A stretch of DNA of 42,164 nucleotides, taken from contig JAJPES010000005.1 in NCBI GenBank assembly GCA_021166725.1, positions 1 to 42,164 of the forward strand, written 5' to 3'. This document shows positions 30,958 to 39,381 of the stretch, one piece after another. Below the pieces are notes generated by a model. That model ran no database searches. It saw nothing but the letters and a program-made list of their open reading frames with translations, and had not been told where the DNA came from. Origin of the DNA: Burkholderiaceae bacterium (GTDB lineage Bacteria; Pseudomonadota; Gammaproteobacteria; Burkholderiales; Burkholderiaceae_E). Both the position numbers and the translations under genes were made by a program. Numbering within the stretch: position 1 is the stretch's first letter; the number at the start of each line of letters is the position of its first letter.

Positions 30958-31971
30958 TCAGTCGTTTCGAGGAGAGACGCCTTCGAAGACGTCGCGGCCG
31001 GCGGTCAACGCGCGCATCTTTGCGTCGGCCACCGAGCGCGGCAGCATCCAGAACCCGCAGTCGGGATGCACGTAGCGCACGCGGCCGGCGCCGACGACGC
31101 GTTCGGCGCGTTCGATCGCGCGCGCGACCGTGTCGGCGCTCTCCACTTCGTTGATCTTGATGTCGACGACGCCCAGGCCCAGTCCGATGCGCGGGTCGAG
31201 CTCGCGGAACGCTTCCAGCTCGGCCGGCGGGCGGTGCGCGCACTCGAGAACGACGTGATCGGCGTGCAGCGCGTTCAGGTAGTCGATCAGGCGCTTCCAC
31301 GTGCCTTGCTGCACCGTCTGCCCGCCGTAGTTGCCGAAGCACAGGTGCACCGCGGGCTTGTTCGGTACGGCGTCGAGCACGCGGTTGATTGCCGACGCAG
31401 CCCACCGCCATTCGTCGGCGTGTCCCGGCAGGTTCGCCTCGTCTACCTGCACGACGTCGGCGTCGAGCTGCGCGACCTGTTCGGCGAGCACGTCGGCCAG
31501 CGCATGCGCAAGTTCGGCCGGGTCGCCGTAGTGCCGGTCGATCAGCGTCTTGGCGAGCATGTGCGGGCCGGTGAGCGTGAACTTGAAGGGTTTGCGGGCG
31601 AGCGCCTTCGCGCGGGCGCAGGCCAGCGGCAGGTCGAGCGCACCGTGTCCGAGCGGGCCGACGACGACCCCCGGCGGGCGCGTGCGGAACTTCATTCCGC
31701 TGTCGGCGCGCCACGCGACGAGGGCGTCGAACGAGAAGCGCTGCGAGATACCGTCGAGCGGGCGCACGAAGTACTCGATCATCCCGTTCGTCTCGGGATG
31801 GTTCAGGTCGAAGCGGTAGAGCTCGCCGTCGCAGACGAGGTCGATGCCCGCCTGTTCCTGGATGCCGATCACGACGCGCGTGGCGTCGACGAGCGCCTGT
31901 TCGGACGGCGCCGAGACGAGCCATTGGGGGACGGGATAGGAGCCGACGACGGTGGTCGCGATGCGCGGCAT
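30958..31971 (-). CDS. Cobalamin-independent methionine synthase (MetE) C-terminal-domain-like protein
   Basis: A 337-aa TIM-barrel protein matching only the C-terminal catalytic half of MetE. The zinc ligands are all present: H209 and C211 (HLCFGN), E243 (VLECAH) and C305 (HPDCGFW). It starts RIATTVVGSYPVP, the usual first strand of this barrel. Stand-alone MetE-C proteins act as methyltransferases with alternative methyl donors or as thiol-activating enzymes. It is the first gene of the minus-strand operon (MetE-like, epimerase, GNAT) and is under the shared operator at 31989. A role in demethylation of the compound catabolised here is a reasonable guess. Confidence 0.9.
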   Translation of the reverse strand: MPRIATTVVGSYPVPQWLVSAPSEQALVDATRVVIGIQEQAGIDLVCDGELYRFDLNHPETNGMIEYFVRPLDGISQRFSFDALVAWRADSGMKFRTRPPGVVVGPLGHGALDLPLACARAKALARKPFKFTLTGPHMLAKTLIDRHYGDPAELAHALADVLAEQVAQLDADVVQVDEANLPGHADEWRWAASAINRVLDAVPNKPAVHLCFGNYGGQTVQQGTWKRLIDYLNALHADHVVLECAHRPPAELEAFRELDPRIGLGLGVVDIKINEVESADTVARAIERAERVVGAGRVRYVHPDCGFWMLPRSVADAKMRALTAGRDVFEGVSPRND

Positions 31972-31988
31972 GGTGGGTTGCGCCGTTA

Positions 31989-32039
31989 TTAACCGGTTGG
32001 TGACAAAGCTATCGTATCCTCCGTCCCGCGCCGCTTCAA
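31989..32039 (-). promoter_or_regulatory. Promoter and operator of the MetE-like operon
   Basis: TTGAAG (32039-32034) and TACGAT (32016-32011), spaced by 17 bases, form a good promoter on the minus strand. Past the -10 comes the imperfect operator TTAACC-GGTT-GGTGA (31989-32003). It has the same spacing to the -10 as the box at 21422-21435. Repression by a shared regulator is inferred. Confidence 0.65.
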
Positions 32040-32045
32040 CCGTGC

Positions 32046-32093
32046 TTGACGCGTCGTCGCCGGTAGTCCTAGGATATTAACCAGCAGGTTAAT
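32046..32093 (+). promoter_or_regulatory. Promoter and perfect operator of the PhyH operon
   Basis: TTGACG (32046-32051) and TAGGAT (32070-32075), spaced by 18 bases, are followed at once by the palindrome ATTAACCAGCAGGTTAAT (32076-32093). The predicted transcript start lies inside the palindrome, and the start codon follows two bases after it. Confidence 0.7.
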
Positions 32094-32095
32094 AG

Positions 32096-32902
32096 ATGAC
32101 AGTAAAGTCGATGAATTCGAGCGTATCCGCGGTCGACCGGCCCGCGAGTCGTTCGGCTCGCGCACTGAGCGACGCCGAGGTGGCGCTGTATCGGCACCTG
32201 GGGCACCTCACCGTCGATCGCGTGTTCTCGCCGGAGCAGGCCGAAGCGGTCATCGCCGACATCGAGCGCTGGGGCGAGAGCTTTCTCGCCGAATTGCCCG
32301 AGTCGCAGCGCGCCTGGTATCTCGATGCAGGCGTGGGTGCGCGCACGGTGCTGCGCAAGCTCGACAACCCGCATCACCATCGGGAGATGATCCGGGAGCT
32401 CGCGCGTTCGCCGGCGCTCGTCGCGCTGGTCGAATCGCTGATCGGTCCTGGCGTGTCGGTGTATTTCAGCCAGATTTTCTTCAAGCCGCCCGAAGGGGGC
32501 GGCCCGAAGCCGGCGCACCAGGACAACTTCTATTTCGGACCGAACGACCCGGAGGGCGTGGTCACCGCATGGATCGCGCTCGACGACGCGACGCTCGAGA
32601 ACGGCTGCCTGTATTTCGGCGAGGGGACGAACCGGGGCCCGGTCTATCCGCACGTCGCGCCTGCCGGCGAGCCGTTCAACCTGCAGTTGCCGCAGTCGAT
32701 CCTCGATCGACAACCGATGCAGCCGACGCCGGTGATGCGCGGCAGCGTCTCTTTCCATCACGGCAACACCTTCCATCGGTCCGGGCCGAACCACTCGACG
32801 CGCTGGCGGCGCGCATGTGCGCTGCACTACGTGAACGAACGCACCTTCTTCGAGCATCCGGCGCTGCCGTACGACGATGCGCTGAAGTTGCGCATCAGCT
32901 GA
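32096..32902 (+). CDS. Phytanoyl-CoA dioxygenase (PhyH)-family Fe(II)/2-oxoglutarate oxygenase
   Basis: A 268-aa double-stranded beta-helix oxygenase. The HxD iron ligands are H141 and D143 (KPAHQDNFYF). The distal histidine is probably H227 in the HHGNTFHRSGPNHSTRWRRA stretch, whose arginines would bind 2-oxoglutarate. Such enzymes hydroxylate small molecules and can remove O-, N- or S-linked groups. The ATG at 32096 leaves almost no leader after the operator; an ATG at 32111 is an alternative start. It is the first gene of a plus-strand operon with Gfo/Idh/MocA, DUF993 and TIM-barrel genes, divergent from the MetE-like operon. Substrate unknown. Confidence 0.9.
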   Translation: MTVKSMNSSVSAVDRPASRSARALSDAEVALYRHLGHLTVDRVFSPEQAEAVIADIERWGESFLAELPESQRAWYLDAGVGARTVLRKLDNPHHHREMIRELARSPALVALVESLIGPGVSVYFSQIFFKPPEGGGPKPAHQDNFYFGPNDPEGVVTAWIALDDATLENGCLYFGEGTNRGPVYPHVAPAGEPFNLQLPQSILDRQPMQPTPVMRGSVSFHHGNTFHRSGPNHSTRWRRACALHYVNERTFFEHPALPYDDALKLRIS

Positions 32903-32923
32903 CTTTCCGGAGCCACCGATCGA

Positions 32924-34075
32924 ATGAGTACGCGAAGACTCGGCATCGTCATGCACGGCGTGACGGGCCGCATGGGGCTGAACCAGCACCTGATCCGATC
33001 GATCCTCGCGATCCGCGACGAAGGCGGCGTGAAGCTCGCCAACGGCGACCGCGCGATGCCCGATCCGATCCTCGTCGGTCGCGGCGCCGAGCGCATGCAG
33101 GCGCTGGCGGGCGCCCACGGCGGACTGCGCTGGGACACCGACCTCGATCGTGCGCTGGCAAATCCCGAGGACACGGTGTTCTTCGACGCCGCGACGACGC
33201 AGATGCGTCCGTCGCTGGTGAAGAAGGCGATCGCCGCCGGCAAGCACGTCTATTGCGAGAAGCCGTCGGCGACCAACCTCGCCGAAGCGATGCAGATCTA
33301 CGAGGCGGCGCGCGCGGCGGGCGTGAAGCACGGCGTCGTGCAGGACAAGCTGTGGCTGCCGGGACTGCAGAAGCTGAAGCTGCTGATCGACGCCGGCTTC
33401 TTCGGTCGCATCCTGTCGGTGCGCGGCGAGTTCGGCTACTGGGTCTTCGAGGGCGACCTGCAGCCTGCGCAGCGCCCGTCGTGGAACTACCGCAAGGAGG
33501 ACGGCGGCGGGATCATCCTCGACATGCTGTGCCACTGGCGCTACGTCGTCGACAACCTGTTCGGCGAGGTGAAGAGCGTCTCGTGCCTGGGCGCCACGCA
33601 CATTCCGGAGCGTATCGACGAGCAGGGCAGGCCGTACGCCGCCACTGCCGACGACGCGGCGTATGCCACCTTCGTCACCGAGCGTGGCATCGTCGCGCAC
33701 TTCAACAGCTCATGGTGCGTTCGCGTGCGGCGCGACGACCTGCTCACGCTGCAGGTCGACGGCACGCACGGCTCGGCGGTGGCCGGACTGCGCGAGTGCC
33801 GCACGCAGGCACGCGTGAACACGCCCAAGCCGGTGTGGAATCCCGATCTGCCGCAGCCGATCGATTTCTTCGCCGGCTGGCAGGCGGTGCCCGATACCGT
33901 CGTTCACGACAACGCGTTCAAGGCGCAGTGGGAGCGCTTCATCCGGCACGTGGTCGACGACGAAGCGTTCCCGTGGAACCTGCGCGCGGGTGCGAAAGGC
34001 GTCCAGCTGGTCGAGGCCGGACTGCGGTCGTGGCGCGAGCGCCGCTGGGTCGACCTCGAGTCGTTGCCCACCTGA
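32924..34075 (+). CDS. Gfo/Idh/MocA-family oxidoreductase
   Basis: A 383-aa NAD(P)-dependent enzyme. The N-terminal Rossmann strand reads [13 protein letters not shown], the family lysine is K113 in YCEKPSATN, and the second-domain motif [12 protein letters not shown] supplies D200 and H204. Enzymes of this family oxidise sugars, inositols and related polyols at a hydroxyl group. It follows the PhyH gene after 21 bases and precedes the DUF993 gene by 19 bases. Together with DUF993 and the isomerase it looks like a sugar- or polyol-derived catabolic module. The substrate cannot be told from the sequence. Confidence 0.93.
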   Translation: MSTRRLGIVMHGVTGRMGLNQHLIRSILAIRDEGGVKLANGDRAMPDPILVGRGAERMQALAGAHGGLRWDTDLDRALANPEDTVFFDAATTQMRPSLVKKAIAAGKHVYCEKPSATNLAEAMQIYEAARAAGVKHGVVQDKLWLPGLQKLKLLIDAGFFGRILSVRGEFGYWVFEGDLQPAQRPSWNYRKEDGGGIILDMLCHWRYVVDNLFGEVKSVSCLGATHIPERIDEQGRPYAATADDAAYATFVTERGIVAHFNSSWCVRVRRDDLLTLQVDGTHGSAVAGLRECRTQARVNTPKPVWNPDLPQPIDFFAGWQAVPDTVVHDNAFKAQWERFIRHVVDDEAFPWNLRAGAKGVQLVEAGLRSWRERRWVDLESLPT

Positions 34076-34094
34076 GTCTTCGGGTCGTTCACCG

Positions 34095-35270
34095 ATGCCC
34101 TCGCTGATGCTGCCCGAGGCGGGCCGGAAGCTCCGCCGTTTCAAGTTGTCGCCGCCGATGTCCTTCGGCGGGCGGCGGCGTGCCGCTTTCGATCGCGTGG
34201 CGTGGTCGGCAGCGCACGTCGTGGCCGACCCCCTTGCCGCGGTCGATCCGTGGGTCGACTGTGCGATCGACTGGGAGGCGACGATCGCCCATCGACGCAG
34301 GCTGTGGTCGCTCGGCCTCGGCGTTGCCGAGGCGATGGACACCGCGCAGCGCGGCATGGGCCTGGACTGGCGCACGTCCTACGAGCTGATCAAGCGCACG
34401 CTCGACGCTGCACGCGGCGAACAGGGCGCTGCGGTCGCTTGCGGCGGCGGCACCGACCACCTGCCCGCCGGCACTTCGTCGATCCACGAGGTCATCGCCG
34501 CCTACGAGATGCAGATGGAGGCGATCGAGTCGCTCGGCGGGCGGCTCATCCTGATGGCCAGCCGCGCGCTCGCCGGCTGTGCGCAGTCGCCCGACGACTA
34601 CGCGCGCGTCTACGACCGGCTGCTGTCGCAGGCGCGCGAACCGGTGATCGTGCACTGGCTCGGCGAGATGTTCGACCCGGCGCTGGCCGGCTACTGGGGG
34701 CACCGCAACGCCGATGCGGCGATGGACGTCGCGGTGGAGATCCTGAACCGCAACGCGCGGCAGGTGGATGGCGTGAAGATCTCGCTGCTCGACAAGGGCA
34801 AGGAGATCGCGATGCGACGCCGGCTCGCGCCGGGCATCCGCATGTACACCGGCGACGACTTCCATTTCGCCGAACTGATCGCGGGCGACCAGTACGGCCA
34901 CTCGGATGCGTTGCTTGGCATCTTCGACGCGATCGCACCGGCCGCCTCGGCGGCGCTGTCGGCGCTCGCGCAGGGCGACGTCGAGCGCTTTCACGCGATC
35001 CTCGGCCCGACGGTGCCGCTGTCGCGGCACATCTTCGGCGCGCCAACGCGCTTCTACAAGACGGGCATCGTGTTCATGGCGTGGCTGAACGGCCACCAGG
35101 ACCATTTCGTGATGGTCGGCGGGCAGCAGTCGGCGCGCAGCGCGCTGCACCTGGCGCAACTGTTCCGGCTCGCCGATGCGGCGGGGTTGCTCGAAGATCC
35201 TTCGCTCGCGGCCGCCCGGATGGCGAGCTGGCTCGCGACGCAGGGCGTCGACGCGGCGCTCGCACCGTGA
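34095..35270 (+). CDS. DUF993 family protein (dihydrodipicolinate synthase-like)
   Basis: A 391-aa protein that I recognise as DUF993, distantly related to DapA-type aldolases. Typical parts are the GGGTDHLPAGTSSIHEVIAA strand-loop, GRLILMASRALAG, VDGVKISLLDKGKE with a lysine at the Schiff-base place, and YTGDDFHFAELI. The start at 34095 follows the Gfo/Idh/MocA stop by 19 bases; the frame is open further upstream but only as shadow of that gene. The stop overlaps the GTG of the next gene (GTGA). DUF993 genes commonly sit with Gfo/Idh/MocA and TIM-barrel isomerase genes, as here; an aldolase or lyase step is likely, but its substrate is not established to my knowledge. Confidence 0.88.
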   Translation: MPSLMLPEAGRKLRRFKLSPPMSFGGRRRAAFDRVAWSAAHVVADPLAAVDPWVDCAIDWEATIAHRRRLWSLGLGVAEAMDTAQRGMGLDWRTSYELIKRTLDAARGEQGAAVACGGGTDHLPAGTSSIHEVIAAYEMQMEAIESLGGRLILMASRALAGCAQSPDDYARVYDRLLSQAREPVIVHWLGEMFDPALAGYWGHRNADAAMDVAVEILNRNARQVDGVKISLLDKGKEIAMRRRLAPGIRMYTGDDFHFAELIAGDQYGHSDALLGIFDAIAPAASAALSALAQGDVERFHAILGPTVPLSRHIFGAPTRFYKTGIVFMAWLNGHQDHFVMVGGQQSARSALHLAQLFRLADAAGLLEDPSLAAARMASWLATQGVDAALAP

Positions 35271-36169
35271 GCGCGGCGACGCAGGCTGGAACCGGGCCCC
35301 GCGAGGCGATGAAGCTGGCCGCCCCCGATCCCGCGCGCCTGTCGCTGAACACGGCCACCGTGCGCGAACAGTGGAACCTCCGGCAGATGATCGACGCTTG
35401 TGCGCGACACGGCATTCGCGGTATTTCGCCGTGGCGCGACAAGCTCGCCGAGCTCGGCGTCGCGGAAGCGGCTCGTCGCCTTCGCGCGAACGGACTGACG
35501 GTGAGCGGGTTGTGCCGCGGCGGCATGTTCCCGGCCGACGACGAAGCAGGGCGCCGCGCGGCGATCGAAGACAACCTGCGTGCGATCGACGACGCGGCGA
35601 CGATCGGCGCGCGCTGCCTCGTGCTGGTCGTCGGCGGCGTCGTGCGCGGCACGCGCGATCTCGCCGGTGCGCGCGCGATGGTACGCGACGGGCTTGCCGC
35701 GATCCTGCCGCACGCGCGCGCGAGCGGCGTGCCGCTGGCGATCGAGCCGCTGCATCCGATGTACTGCGCCGACCGCGCGTGCGTGAACACGCTCGACCAG
35801 GCGCTCGACCTGTGCGACGAGCTCGATCCGGTTCCGGCCGGCGGTCGGCCCTCGGGCGCGATCGGTGTCGCCGTCGATGCCTATCACGTCTGGTGGGATC
35901 CGCGGCTCGCGCAGGCGCTCGCGCGGGCCGGCGCCGAGCGGCTGCTCGCTTATCACATCTGCGACTGGCTCGTTCCGACCACCGACCTGCTGCTCGATCG
36001 CGGGATGATGGGCGACGGCGTCATCGACCTGCCGGCGTTGCGCGCGCTCGTCGAAGCCAACGGCTATCGCGGCGCGCACGAGGTCGAGATCCTGTCGACG
36101 CGCTGGTGGAAGCGCGATCCCGACGAAGTGCTGCGCCTCGTGCGCGAGCGTCACGTGCGCTGCAGCTGA
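35267..36169 (+). CDS. Sugar phosphate isomerase/epimerase family protein (xylose isomerase-like TIM barrel)
   Basis: A 300-aa AP-endonuclease-2/IolE-type TIM barrel. Family features are RLSLNTATVREQW at strand 1, GARCLVLVVGGV, the metal-ligand Glu in PLAIEPLHPMY, D in IGVAVDAYHVWWD, H in LLAYHICDW and E in GAHEVEILS. The GTG start at 35267 overlaps the DUF993 stop by four bases, so translation is coupled. Enzymes of this fold isomerise, epimerise or dehydrate sugars and inositol derivatives. It ends the PhyH operon, and its last 19 bases overlap the end of the FUSC gene on the other strand. Confidence 0.9.
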   Translation: MSAATQAGTGPREAMKLAAPDPARLSLNTATVREQWNLRQMIDACARHGIRGISPWRDKLAELGVAEAARRLRANGLTVSGLCRGGMFPADDEAGRRAAIEDNLRAIDDAATIGARCLVLVVGGVVRGTRDLAGARAMVRDGLAAILPHARASGVPLAIEPLHPMYCADRACVNTLDQALDLCDELDPVPAGGRPSGAIGVAVDAYHVWWDPRLAQALARAGAERLLAYHICDWLVPTTDLLLDRGMMGDGVIDLPALRALVEANGYRGAHEVEILSTRWWKRDPDEVLRLVRERHVRCS

Positions 36170-38283
36170 GCCCGACGCGGACCGAGTGCGTCGAGTGCCG
36201 CTTCGGCCGCCGCGCGCGTCGCCCCGGCATCGGCGACGGCGATGCGCAACCGGCGCTGCAACCATGCGGCCGGATCTTCCTGCGGCGACTGTGCCGGAAG
36301 GGGAAGGGGGCCGGCCGGCGCAGGAACGGTCGGCGCCGTGTCGCCGGCGAGATCGAGCACGAGTTGCAGCTGCTGGTTCGCGCGCTGCATCGCGGCCGTG
36401 CTGGATTCGCGACCGATGGCTTCCGGGCGCAGCGCGAGCGACATGCGGATCACCGACAGATGCGCCATCAGCCGCTGCGCGGCGTCGAGCATCGAAGCCA
36501 GCTCGACGACCGGGGGACGCACGCCGCGCGGTTCGAAGCGGCTGCTGCGCAGCGACGTGGCGATCGTTCCGAGGGCGTCGTAGGCCGCGCGCCGCGCAAG
36601 GCGCTGCGCGACGCCGGCCTGCGGGTCGCTGCGCAGCGCATGTTCGGCATATGCGCGCAGCGCGACGAGTGCGCGCTCGATCTGCCTGGGCAGTGTTCGT
36701 CGCTCCCACGACGGCAGCACGTAGCTGAAGGCCCAGGCCAGCGCCGCGCCGAGCACGGTGTCCGCCAGCCGCTCGAAGATGGCGAGCGCGGCCTGCGGGT
36801 CGACCAGGTGCGCCTGCAGCAGCGCCATCACGGTGGCGGCGATGGCAGTGACGCGATAGCGCACCGTCACGAACGCATGCGCGACGCCGACTCCGGCAAG
36901 GAAGGCGACGAGCATCAGCGCGGGCGAGTGCAATTGCGCGATCAGCATGACCAGCAGGCAGCCGATCACCGTGCCCGAAACTCGATCGTTGCGCCGCGCC
37001 AGCGTCTGTTCGAGCGTTCCGCGCAACACGACCGCAACGCCGAGCACCAGCCAATGCGGGTGCGCGTGCCACGGCAGTTGCAGCGCGATGAAATACGCAG
37101 CCGTCAGCGCCAATCCCATCCGTATCGCGTGCCGCAGTACCGGCGAGCGCAGCGACAGGTTCGCGCGCAACGCCGCCAGCGGCCAGGATTCGGTGGCAGC
37201 GAACAGGCGCAACTGCTCGCGCGACAGCGGCGCCGGCTCGCCTGTACCGAGTACGGCCGCGCCGATGCGCTGCACGCCGCCACGAAGTCGCTCGAGGCGC
37301 GCGACGAACGCGGGCAGCAGCAGCGCGCGCGGATCGGCTGCAGCGAGGATGCCGTCGAGCAGCGCGTCGGCGCGAGGCGGACGCGCGTGCGCTTTCGCTC
37401 CTTCGTCGTCCAGCAAAGCCCGCGCACCGGCGGACGGCGCCCGTGCCGCGATGCGCTCGAGCGCGTCGCCGAAGCCGCGCAGCGCGCCGGCCACTCGCCC
37501 GCGTACCGCGCGCGCCGGCGCGTCGTCGCCGAGCAGATCCAGGTCGAGCCGGCTCGCCAGCAGCAGGTCGCGCACGTCGATCGCCTCCACGAGCGCGGCG
37601 GTTTCGCGACGTACGCGCGCCGAGTCGGACGCGGAGAACAGCAGATCGCGCGCCGCCTGCAGCCGTTCGGCGAGGCGCGACTCGTCGCCGAGCCACGGCG
37701 GCAGGGCGTGTTCCAGTTGCGCGGGGGCGGCTTCGAGCAGTGCTGCCCGGCTGCGCAGCAGCTGCGCGGTCGCGTCGAGTGCGGCAACGAGCGCCCGCGT
37801 GCGGTACACGCGCTGCAGCAGCGGCGCCGTGGCGACCGTCCAGCCGAGATAGGCGAGACAGCCGATCGCGGTCCATGCGAGTGGTTCGGCGCTGGAGACG
37901 AGCCGCGACGGCAGCGTCAGCGCGAAGATCGTCGCCAGGATCGGCGCGAAGGCGATCGGGCCGGCGCGCGGGCCCCAGGCCATCGTCAGCATCCCGGCGA
38001 AGCCGATCAGGCCGATCAGCAGGCCCATCATGCCGGGGTTCGACTGCGCAACCCAGACCAGCGCGCTGGCCAGCCAGGCGAGCAGCGCCGCAGCGAGCAC
38101 GCGGCGCGCCGCGCCACGTGGGGTGGTCGGAACGTCGGCGAGGCTCGCGCAGACCGCGCCGCCGGTAGCCACCTGCGCGAGTTCGCTGCCGGCGAGCGCG
38201 ACGCAGCCGAAATGGATCAGCGCGACGCCGACGGCGACCGAGGCGCCGTTGGCGACGTGCGCCGGCAGGCGCCTGGCGCTCAG
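36151..38283 (-). CDS. FUSC-family inner-membrane transporter (YccS/AaeB-like)
   Basis: About 710 aa with two clusters of predicted membrane helices (near residues 10-150 and 390-520), each followed by a helical cytoplasmic part, the FUSC layout of aromatic-acid or fusaric-acid exporters. Typical stretches are ASVAVGVALIHFGCVAL and VVLRGTLEQTLARRNDRVSG with GTVIGCLLVMLI. No ATG, GTG or TTG lies in frame near the expected N-terminus. The best start is a CTG at 38283 that overlaps the aldolase stop (CTGA), with GAGG upstream, which would give the normal family N-terminus. Exported compound unknown. Confidence 0.83.
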   Translation of the reverse strand: MSARRLPAHVANGASVAVGVALIHFGCVALAGSELAQVATGGAVCASLADVPTTPRGAARRVLAAALLAWLASALVWVAQSNPGMMGLLIGLIGFAGMLTMAWGPRAGPIAFAPILATIFALTLPSRLVSSAEPLAWTAIGCLAYLGWTVATAPLLQRVYRTRALVAALDATAQLLRSRAALLEAAPAQLEHALPPWLGDESRLAERLQAARDLLFSASDSARVRRETAALVEAIDVRDLLLASRLDLDLLGDDAPARAVRGRVAGALRGFGDALERIAARAPSAGARALLDDEGAKAHARPPRADALLDGILAAADPRALLLPAFVARLERLRGGVQRIGAAVLGTGEPAPLSREQLRLFAATESWPLAALRANLSLRSPVLRHAIRMGLALTAAYFIALQLPWHAHPHWLVLGVAVVLRGTLEQTLARRNDRVSGTVIGCLLVMLIAQLHSPALMLVAFLAGVGVAHAFVTVRYRVTAIAATVMALLQAHLVDPQAALAIFERLADTVLGAALAWAFSYVLPSWERRTLPRQIERALVALRAYAEHALRSDPQAGVAQRLARRAAYDALGTIATSLRSSRFEPRGVRPPVVELASMLDAAQRLMAHLSVIRMSLALRPEAIGRESSTAAMQRANQQLQLVLDLAGDTAPTVPAPAGPLPLPAQSPQEDPAAWLQRRLRIAVADAGATRAAAEAALDALGPRRAQLQRT

Positions 38284-39302
38284 CGCCCGGCCTCGTTTTC
38301 CATCGCCGGCTGGTAGCGGCCTTCGCGCGCCCGCGCGTTCATGCGCGCCCGGTGCACGAGCGCCTGCTGCGCGGCCACTGCATTGGCCGCATCGCCGCGC
38401 CAGGCGGCGAGCGCCGGCTCCTGGAGCGCGCGCGCATAGGAGAAGCTGAGCACCCACGGTTGCGGACCGAGCCGGTTCATCGCGGCGAGATTCGCCGTCG
38501 CTTCTTCGGGCGACTGGCCACCGGACAGGAAGAAGACGCCGGGCACTGCCGCAGGAACCGTTCGGCGCAGCACGGCAACCGTGTGTTGCGCGACCGCCTC
38601 CGGGGTGGCTCTTTCACCGCCCTTTCCGGGCAGCACCATGCTCGGCTTGAGCAGCATGGCTTCGAGCACGACGCGTTGCCGGTCGAGCGCGTGAAATACG
38701 GCGCGCAGCACCTGCTCGGTGACCTCGCGGCAGCGTTCGATCGTGTGGTCGCCGTCGATCAGCACCTCGGGTTCGACGATCGGCACGAAGCCTTCGTTCT
38801 GGCAGATGGCGGCATAGCGGGCGAGGGCGTGCGCGTTCTCCTTCACGGCGAGCCGGCTCGGCAGCGTCGGCGAGACGTTGTAGACGGCGCGCCACTTCGC
38901 GAAGCGCGCCCCCTGCTCGCGGTAGCGCTGCAGTCGCCCGGCGAGTCCGTCGAGCCCCTCGGTGACCTCGTCGCCGGGCGCGTTGGCCAGCGGCACCTTG
39001 CCCTTGTCGACCTTCACGCCGGGAACGATGCCCCGCTGCTCGAGCAGCTTCGGAAACGGGGTGCCGTCGTCGGCCTGCTGCCCGAGCGTTTCCTCGTACA
39101 GGATCACGCCGCTCACCGAGTCGGCGAGCGCGGGCGCCGTGAGCAGCACGTCGCGCCACGCGCGCCGGTTCTGCTCGTTGGAGTCGAGTCCGATCGACGC
39201 GAAGCGCCTGGCGATCGTCGGGTTGCTCTCGTCGGCGGCCAGCAGGCCCTTGGGGGCCTGCACCATCGCAGCGACCGTGCGCTGCAGTTGCGTCGTGTCC
39301 AT
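38280..39302 (-). CDS. Class I fructose-bisphosphate aldolase
   Basis: A 340-aa Schiff-base aldolase of the animal/plant-like class I family. K219 in AMLLKPSMVLPG is the lysine that forms the Schiff base; other family residues are ADES (24-26 region), KWRAV (K137) and the IVEPE strand, and FFLSGGQSPEEA binds phosphate. It cleaves fructose 1,6-bisphosphate to DHAP and glyceraldehyde 3-phosphate. The ATG at 39302 has AGGAG six bases upstream; the ATG at 39308 touches that site and is less likely. The FUSC gene overlaps its stop. It is probably housekeeping but could also serve sugar-acid breakdown from the neighbouring clusters. Confidence 0.95.
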   Translation of the reverse strand: MDTTQLQRTVAAMVQAPKGLLAADESNPTIARRFASIGLDSNEQNRRAWRDVLLTAPALADSVSGVILYEETLGQQADDGTPFPKLLEQRGIVPGVKVDKGKVPLANAPGDEVTEGLDGLAGRLQRYREQGARFAKWRAVYNVSPTLPSRLAVKENAHALARYAAICQNEGFVPIVEPEVLIDGDHTIERCREVTEQVLRAVFHALDRQRVVLEAMLLKPSMVLPGKGGERATPEAVAQHTVAVLRRTVPAAVPGVFFLSGGQSPEEATANLAAMNRLGPQPWVLSFSYARALQEPALAAWRGDAANAVAAQQALVHRARMNARAREGRYQPAMENEAGR

Positions 39303-39315
39303 GCGCATCTCCTGC

Positions 39316-39362
39316 TTGACAGGCTACGTCACCGCTCTCTACGATGAAGTAACAAGTTACTT
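39316..39362 (+). promoter_or_regulatory. Promoter with AAGTAAC-AA-GTTACTT inverted repeat
   Basis: TTGACA (39316-39321) and TACGAT (39340-39345), spaced by 18, point toward the small membrane protein. The 16-base inverted repeat AAGTAACAAGTTACTT (39347-39362) starts one base after the -10, so a bound repressor would block initiation. The regulator is not evident in the window; HxlR/MarR-type proteins use sites of this look. Confidence 0.6.
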
Positions 39363-39381
39363 GCTTGCGGGGGTTTCCCGG

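Noticed and set aside
35054..37876. 940-codon minus-strand frame
   Set aside because: Shadow of the FUSC gene in another frame and antisense to the isomerase/DUF993 genes.
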